Assembly (NCBI RefSeq): GCF_946478885.1
Contig: NZ_CAMLDX010000074.1
Location: forward strand, 1-17,815
Length of the DNA: 17,815 nt
Source: an uncultured Bacillus sp.
Lineage (GTDB): Bacteria > Bacillota > Bacilli > Bacillales_B > DSM-18226
Direction of reading: 5' to 3'
Shown piece by piece: positions 14,140 to 17,815 of the stretch (position 1 is the first letter of the stretch; the number at the start of each line of letters is the position of its first letter). The position numbers and the translations under genes were made by a program. The notes beneath the pieces are model-generated. The model had not been told where the DNA came from and searched no databases. It worked only from the letters and a program-made list of their open reading frames with translations.

Positions 14140-15120
14140 ATGAACTTTTTCATTGTAGATGATTCCCGTGCAATTCGAGCTATGTTAACAGAAATTATCT
14201 TATCAGAAGGATTGGGAAAGATTGTTGGCGAGGCTGAAGATGGTAAAGAAGTTACCTGTGAACTTCTTTACCAAAAAGGCGTTGATATTCTACTAATTGA
14301 TCTGCTAATGAAAAAAAGAGATGGTTTAGAAACAATTAGAGAAATTCGCCCCTATTTCAAAGGAAAAGTTATTCTAATCTCACAAGTTGATCAGAAGGAG
14401 ATGGTTGCTGAAGCTTACTTGCTTGGAACTAACCATTATATAACAAAGCCCATTAATAAGTACGAGGTTGTTAGTGTCATTCAAAATGAAACAAAACACT
14501 ATTTGCAGGAGAAATCTATTGCAAATATACAACAGTCATTAATATCTTTAACAAACTTTCAACCTGAAGGTGTAATTAAAAGTACAATAGATTTACAACC
14601 TCATTCTAAATCCGTAGATAAGGATCCACCTAAAGTTCACGCTTCTGGAATTGTGCAAAGCGGAGATAATATTTTAATGGAATTAGGTCTTGTTGGCGAA
14701 AGTGGCTATTATGACTTATTAAGTATTATTGAATATTTATTTAAACTAGAAAATAGCAACCATACACCATTTCAAATTCCTTCTTTGAAACAACTTTTTA
14801 ATCAAGTTGCATTAGCAAACTGTAAATCTATAAAAAATGATCCAAACTACATAAAAAAGGAAGCAAAAGCTAGTGAACAACGTGTTAGAAGAGCTATTCA
14901 ACACGCTTTGAATAATTTTGCTTCTCTAGGTTTAACTGATTTTAGCAATCCTATTTTTGATAATTACGCTTCCAAATTCTTTGATTTCACGCAAGTAAGA
15001 ATGAAGATGATGGAAATGGATGGAAAGAAAACGAATCTAACTTCATGTCGATTAAATGTTAAAAAGTTCATTGAAGTTTTGTATATTGAAGCTAAAAAAT
15101 CAATGCTCAAAAACGAATAA
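14140..15120 (+). CDS. Response regulator, GlnL (YcbB)-like
   Basis: A 326-aa regulator. The N-terminal receiver domain (about 1-120) has acidic residues D7 and D8, phosphoacceptor D54 (DILLIDLLMKK) and K103 (YITKPIN). After a variable linker, residues from about 178 (NILMELGLVGESGYYDLLSI) to the end match the YcbB domain, a DNA-binding region specific to GlnL-type regulators, including KASEQRVRRAIQHALNNFAS and DFSNPIFDNYASKFFDF. Close similarity to B. subtilis GlnL is recalled throughout. It follows the kinase by 6 nt with GGGTGA as ribosome site. It is placed between aspA and dcu, and candidate GlnL-like sites precede both, so it probably regulates C4-dicarboxylate metabolism here rather than glutamine use; a true GlnL orthologue cannot be excluded. 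A strong terminator follows immediately. Confidence 0.9.
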   Translation: MNFFIVDDSRAIRAMLTEIILSEGLGKIVGEAEDGKEVTCELLYQKGVDILLIDLLMKKRDGLETIREIRPYFKGKVILISQVDQKEMVAEAYLLGTNHYITKPINKYEVVSVIQNETKHYLQEKSIANIQQSLISLTNFQPEGVIKSTIDLQPHSKSVDKDPPKVHASGIVQSGDNILMELGLVGESGYYDLLSIIEYLFKLENSNHTPFQIPSLKQLFNQVALANCKSIKNDPNYIKKEAKASEQRVRRAIQHALNNFASLGLTDFSNPIFDNYASKFFDFTQVRMKMMEMDGKKTNLTSCRLNVKKFIEVLYIEAKKSMLKNE

Positions 15121-15185
15121 AACAGGGTGACAGCTATTATCTATGAAATGAATAGTATAATAGCTGTCACCCTGTTTGTTTTATT
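15120..15185. terminator. Bidirectional Rho-independent terminator
   Basis: AACAGGGTGACAGCTATTAT (15121-15140) pairs perfectly with 15157-15176 around a 16-nt loop; one more A-T pair (15120/15177) closes it. TTTGTTTTATT follows on the plus strand and TTTTATTCGTTTTTG on the minus strand. It sits between the convergent regulator and dcu genes and should stop both. Confidence 0.92.
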
Positions 15186-15203
15186 AGCCTAATTGTTCGT
15201 TCA

Positions 15204-16520
15204 TTATAATAAAATTGAGCTGAGGAGGATCCCAATTCCAACGGCACATGTCGTTGAAACCAATCCTGGTATCATAAAGCTGTGATTTAAAATGTACTTA
15301 CCTATTCTAGTTGTTCCTGTACTGTCAAAGTTAATGGCTGCAACAACGGTTGGATAGTTAGGTATAAAGAAATATCCATTTACTGCCGGGAACATGGCAA
15401 TTAAAAGTGCAGGATTAATTCCTAAAGTTACACCCAATGGCATAAGTGTTCGAACGGTTGCTGCTTGGCTGTACAAAAGGATCGATAGAACGAATAAAGC
15501 TAAAGCGAATAACCATGGTGCCGCAGTAACTAAACTAGAAATATTTTCAGTAATGAACTCCGCATTTCCATTAAAGAATGTATCACCCATCCAAGCGATA
15601 CCAAAAATAGCTACAACAGCGGAAGCACCTGCTTTAAATACACTTCCTGAAACAATATGGTCGACATTCACCTTACATAAAAGAATAATTAATGCAGCAG
15701 CTGTAAGCATTGCAATTTCAATCGCCACTGGCATTCCCATACGAATAAGCTCACCATCAACTGTCCAGCTAGGACGCAAATTTTCAAAAGTTCCAAGAAA
15801 AACAACAGACAATGCCGCAAATACGAAAATGGCAACGGATAACTTTGAAGTCATGCTTGCAACGTATTCTTTTTTCTCCTTTTTGATGTTGCTGAGTAAT
15901 CCTTTTTCTAAACGATTTAAATAGATAGGATCTTCTTTAAGCTCTTTACCCATCTTGCTTGAAACGAAGGCAGCGATCATAACGCCAATGAATGTTGACG
16001 GAATACAGATCATGAGTATTTGTGGCAGCGTAATACCGAATGGATCTAATATTGCTAATAAAGCGACCGTTGCTGCTGAGATTGGGCATGCGGTGATTGC
16101 TTGCTGTGATGCTATAACGCTAATTGACAACGATCTTTCTGGTCTCTCACCTGTTTCCTTTGCAATTTCAGATATTACTGGTAGAATCGAATAAGCTACG
16201 TGACCTGTTCCTGCAAAAAAGGTGAAGATATATGCAATCATGGGTGCGAGGAAATTGATGTATTTCGGATTTTTACGTAATAGTTTCTCGGCTACATGAA
16301 CAAGATAATCCATTCCTCCTGCTGCTTGCAGACATCCTGCTGTTGTAATAACAGATAAGATCATTAGCATAACGTCAATTGGTGCAGAAGTTGGTTGTAA
16401 TCCAAAAACAAATGCAAAAATTGCTAGTCCCACTCCGCCCATTACTCCTAAACCTAGTCCTCCTATTCGAGCACCTATTACGATACACGCGAGCAGGATT
16501 AATAATTGTATCCAGAACAT
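15204..16520 (-). CDS. Anaerobic C4-dicarboxylate antiporter, DcuA/DcuB family
   Basis: A 438-aa polytopic inner-membrane carrier exchanging fumarate, malate or aspartate for succinate. It tracks E. coli DcuA over its length: the N-terminal VIGARIGGLGLGVMGGVGL, then AAGGMDYLVHVAEKLLRKNPKYI, FTFFAGTGHVAYSILPVI, SQQAITACPISAATVALLAI, ILLYSQAATVRTLMPLGV and NYPTVVAAINFDSTGTTRIGK. An in-frame ATG at 16535 exists, but GGAGGT (16529-16534) overlaps it and lies 8 nt before ATG 16520, so the latter is the start. The gene stands alone, convergent with the two-component genes and sharing their terminator. With AspA and the fumarate reductase it would bring in aspartate or fumarate and release succinate electroneutrally. 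DcuA versus DcuB cannot be settled by eye. Confidence 0.92.
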   Translation of the reverse strand: MFWIQLLILLACIVIGARIGGLGLGVMGGVGLAIFAFVFGLQPTSAPIDVMLMILSVITTAGCLQAAGGMDYLVHVAEKLLRKNPKYINFLAPMIAYIFTFFAGTGHVAYSILPVISEIAKETGERPERSLSISVIASQQAITACPISAATVALLAILDPFGITLPQILMICIPSTFIGVMIAAFVSSKMGKELKEDPIYLNRLEKGLLSNIKKEKKEYVASMTSKLSVAIFVFAALSVVFLGTFENLRPSWTVDGELIRMGMPVAIEIAMLTAAALIILLCKVNVDHIVSGSVFKAGASAVVAIFGIAWMGDTFFNGNAEFITENISSLVTAAPWLFALALFVLSILLYSQAATVRTLMPLGVTLGINPALLIAMFPAVNGYFFIPNYPTVVAAINFDSTGTTRIGKYILNHSFMIPGLVSTTCAVGIGILLSSILL

Positions 16521-16535
16521 ACGTGTTACCTCCAT

Positions 16536-16880
16536 TCAAATAATAAATTTAAAAAATTACTAATTAGGGCTACGCTTAAATGGTTGTTAATCTGTGCGTG
16601 TTAAATGACAATTAAATGTTCTGCATATCCACCTGCTTTCGATTGTCAATATCCGTAGAAGTATTCACACTTTATCAGATCCCTCAAAATGAACGAGACC
16701 ATTCTGAATCATACAAAGAAGATTAGTTTCTCCCCCTCTGTATTCTCAATCTCATCTTATTTAGGAAACTACAAATAACTACAAAAAATTACAGGAACCA
16801 TCTATTAGTACATTAATTTGTAAGACTTTAGTCTATTTTTTCAAACCTGATGAGTATTTCGTTTAAAAGTATGCGTCAAA
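16536..16880. promoter_or_regulatory. dcu upstream region
   Basis: No gene. It contains the phased TTTTGT-type repeats (16771-16796) and, between these and dcu, about 250 nt without an obvious promoter pair or hairpin. The last stretch, 16800-16880, is AT-rich and is cut at 16881 by the start of a group II intron fragment. Confidence 0.5.
16771..16796 (-). promoter_or_regulatory. Candidate GlnL-like response-regulator binding repeats (dcu side)
   Basis: Read toward dcu the site is TCCTGT-AATT-TTTTGT-AGTT-ATTTGT, three hexamers ending in GT at exact 10-bp spacing. The second and third form a near match to TTTTGT-N4-TTTTGT, remembered as the GlnL target in B. subtilis. The aspA-side array has the same centre and spacing. 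Confidence 0.55.
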
Positions 16881-17364
16881 GTGTGCCCTGAAGAATTCTT
16901 TCAATGAAGGGAGTGGATACACAAGATATTCATGCTTTGTAGGAGATGAGGGAAGGCCCCTCGAAATCGGTATGCAGCTGCAGATTTCAAGCATCCTTTG
17001 GGTGCTGCAACCAAAAGTTGTAGTACGGAGTGAAAATGGAAAAGGCTAACAAAATTAGCAGGTGTGTGCCACGAAACTGAACGAAAGTGAAGAACCGATG
17101 AATCGTCGAGACATACATTGCAGTCGAAACTTGGGGCTTTCAACACTGCTAGGATAAATTTGAAGGGATTCAGATGGGCTGCCGGCGTAAAGGTTACGTG
17201 AGTATGGAAAAGGATCCTACAAGGAATAGGAGAAGTCTATAATCTGATGTTAAATGAAAAACCTAAGCGATGAACTGACAAGGATGAAAGTAGTGATGCA
17301 GAATACTGTTACGGAAGAATCCATAGTAGTATTAAAAAAATACGGAGCGAAGGGATGGGCCTCG
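16881..17364 (+). mobile_element. 5' fragment of a bacterial group II intron (no reverse transcriptase)
   Basis: The segment begins with GTGTGCCC, a group II intron 5' end, and continues through the long structured ribozyme 5' part typical of Bacillota introns. Recognisable landmarks are GATATTCATGCTTTGTAGG, GCATCCTTTGGGTGC, CCACGAAACTGAACGAAAGT, CATTGCAGTCGAAACTTGGG, GGCTGCCGGCGTAAAGGTTA, AGGAATAGGAGAAGTCTATA, TGATGTTAAATG and finally GGAGCGAAGGGATGGGC, which normally stands shortly before the intron-encoded protein. The reverse transcriptase/maturase and the catalytic domains V and VI are absent, so it cannot splice or move. It is joined directly to an MFS gene stump. The call rests on remembered intron sequence. 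Confidence 0.75.
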
Positions 17365-17576
17365 CAACATGTATTACTTCGCCTACAACCTAATCATGGC
17401 GCAGCAACAGTTGCTTTAAACAGTTCTGCTCATTATTTAGGTAGTGCGATAGGTTCCTCACTTGGGGGAATTGTTATGTTGGCTAGATTGCGTCTTCTCA
17501 ACTTCCATTTGCTGCAGGTTGTCTAGTATTAGTGGCTTTACTTGGGCAATTGGTTGTATGTATCGAGGGAAAATAA
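17365..17576 (+). pseudogene. C-terminal fragment of an MFS transporter
   Basis: From 17365 the frame reads QHVLLRLQPNHGAATVALNS, then SAHYLGSAIGSSLGGIVM (to about 17478), the conserved penultimate region of major facilitator drug or sugar exporters. The frame breaks near 17480-17500 and resumes one frame over as SSQLPFAAGCLVLVALLGQL and a short tail ending in GK at TAA 17574-17576. Only about 65 of the usual ~400 residues remain, with a frameshift, so it is dead. The first ~110 nt of the overlapping open frame (from 17254) are intron RNA sequence, not protein. Confidence 0.75.
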
Positions 17577-17815
17577 AATTATATTAAAAAATAAGCTTGA
17601 AAAATAACATAATACTCCTAAAGTGCGGATTTGAAATTTATCAAGAGCTAAATAAAAAAAACCAAAAAATATTAGCTGTTTTTATAATTTCTTTTCAACA
17701 TTGTCAATATCTATCCACATCCGGAGATTTTAATAAATATATGCCTTGGTCAAAAATGAATTAAGCAGAATATGGCTGTTAAAAAGAAATAACCGCATAT
17801 CTGATTAAAAAAATC
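17577..17815. other. AT-rich end of window, nothing recognised
   Basis: No ORF, hairpin terminator or RNA gene could be supported. Short complementary words such as AGCTAA/TTAGCT are present but weak. Confidence 0.5.

Noticed and set aside
16901..17146. 81-codon minus-strand open frame
   Set aside because: It lies entirely within the group II intron ribozyme sequence on the opposite strand and has no protein features.
1..17815. CRISPR arrays, tRNA or rRNA genes, toxin-antitoxin pairs, phage structural genes
   Set aside because: No regularly spaced direct repeats, no cloverleaf-like or conserved rRNA sequence, and no matching gene pairs were seen on either strand.

Overview
The window is AT-rich, and its gene content, strong GGAGG-type ribosome binding sites and close matches to Bacillus subtilis GltP, AnsB and GlnK/GlnL point to a chromosome of a Bacillaceae bacterium (Bacillus in the broad sense). 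All identifications come from reading the sequence and remembered family features; no database was searched.

Layout. (1) 1-2660: a compact plus-strand operon encoding a 2-oxoglutarate/Fe(II) amino-acid hydroxylase-type dioxygenase, a small tandem-ACT protein and a LysE/ArgO exporter. It sits behind the frameshifted stump of a secreted protein and is flanked by two inverted, diverged copies of a short coding-derived repeat. (2) 2489-6305: a gene-poor, scarred stretch with long AT-rich inverted repeats, gltP on the minus strand, a decayed IS3-family transposase, a 48-codon Cys-rich mini-gene and an unrecognised 115-aa gene. (3) 6500-16520: an anaerobic C4-dicarboxylate island. On the minus strand are aspA (aspartate to fumarate), an aspartate racemase, and a three-gene flavoprotein / iron-sulfur / CCG-domain complex that looks like a type-E (SdhABE/MfrABE-like) fumarate reductase or succinate dehydrogenase. 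A Dcu C4-dicarboxylate antiporter lies at the far end, also on the minus strand. Between aspA and dcu, on the plus strand, is a GlnK/GlnL-like two-component system. (4) 16881-17576: the 5' part of a group II intron without its reverse transcriptase, abutting the C-terminal stump of an MFS transporter.

How it works together (inference). The Dcu antiporter and/or GltP brings in aspartate, the racemase adds D-aspartate to the L pool, AspA makes fumarate plus ammonia, and the type-E complex reduces fumarate to succinate with electrons from menaquinol. Succinate then leaves by antiport. The kinase/regulator pair probably controls this: matching 10-bp-phased repeats containing TTTTGT, resembling the GlnL site TTTTGT-N4-TTTTGT of B. 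subtilis, lie about 250-285 nt upstream of both aspA and dcu. Independently, the dioxygenase/ACT/LysE operon reads as a 'hydroxylate, sense, export' amino-acid module whose substrate is not known.
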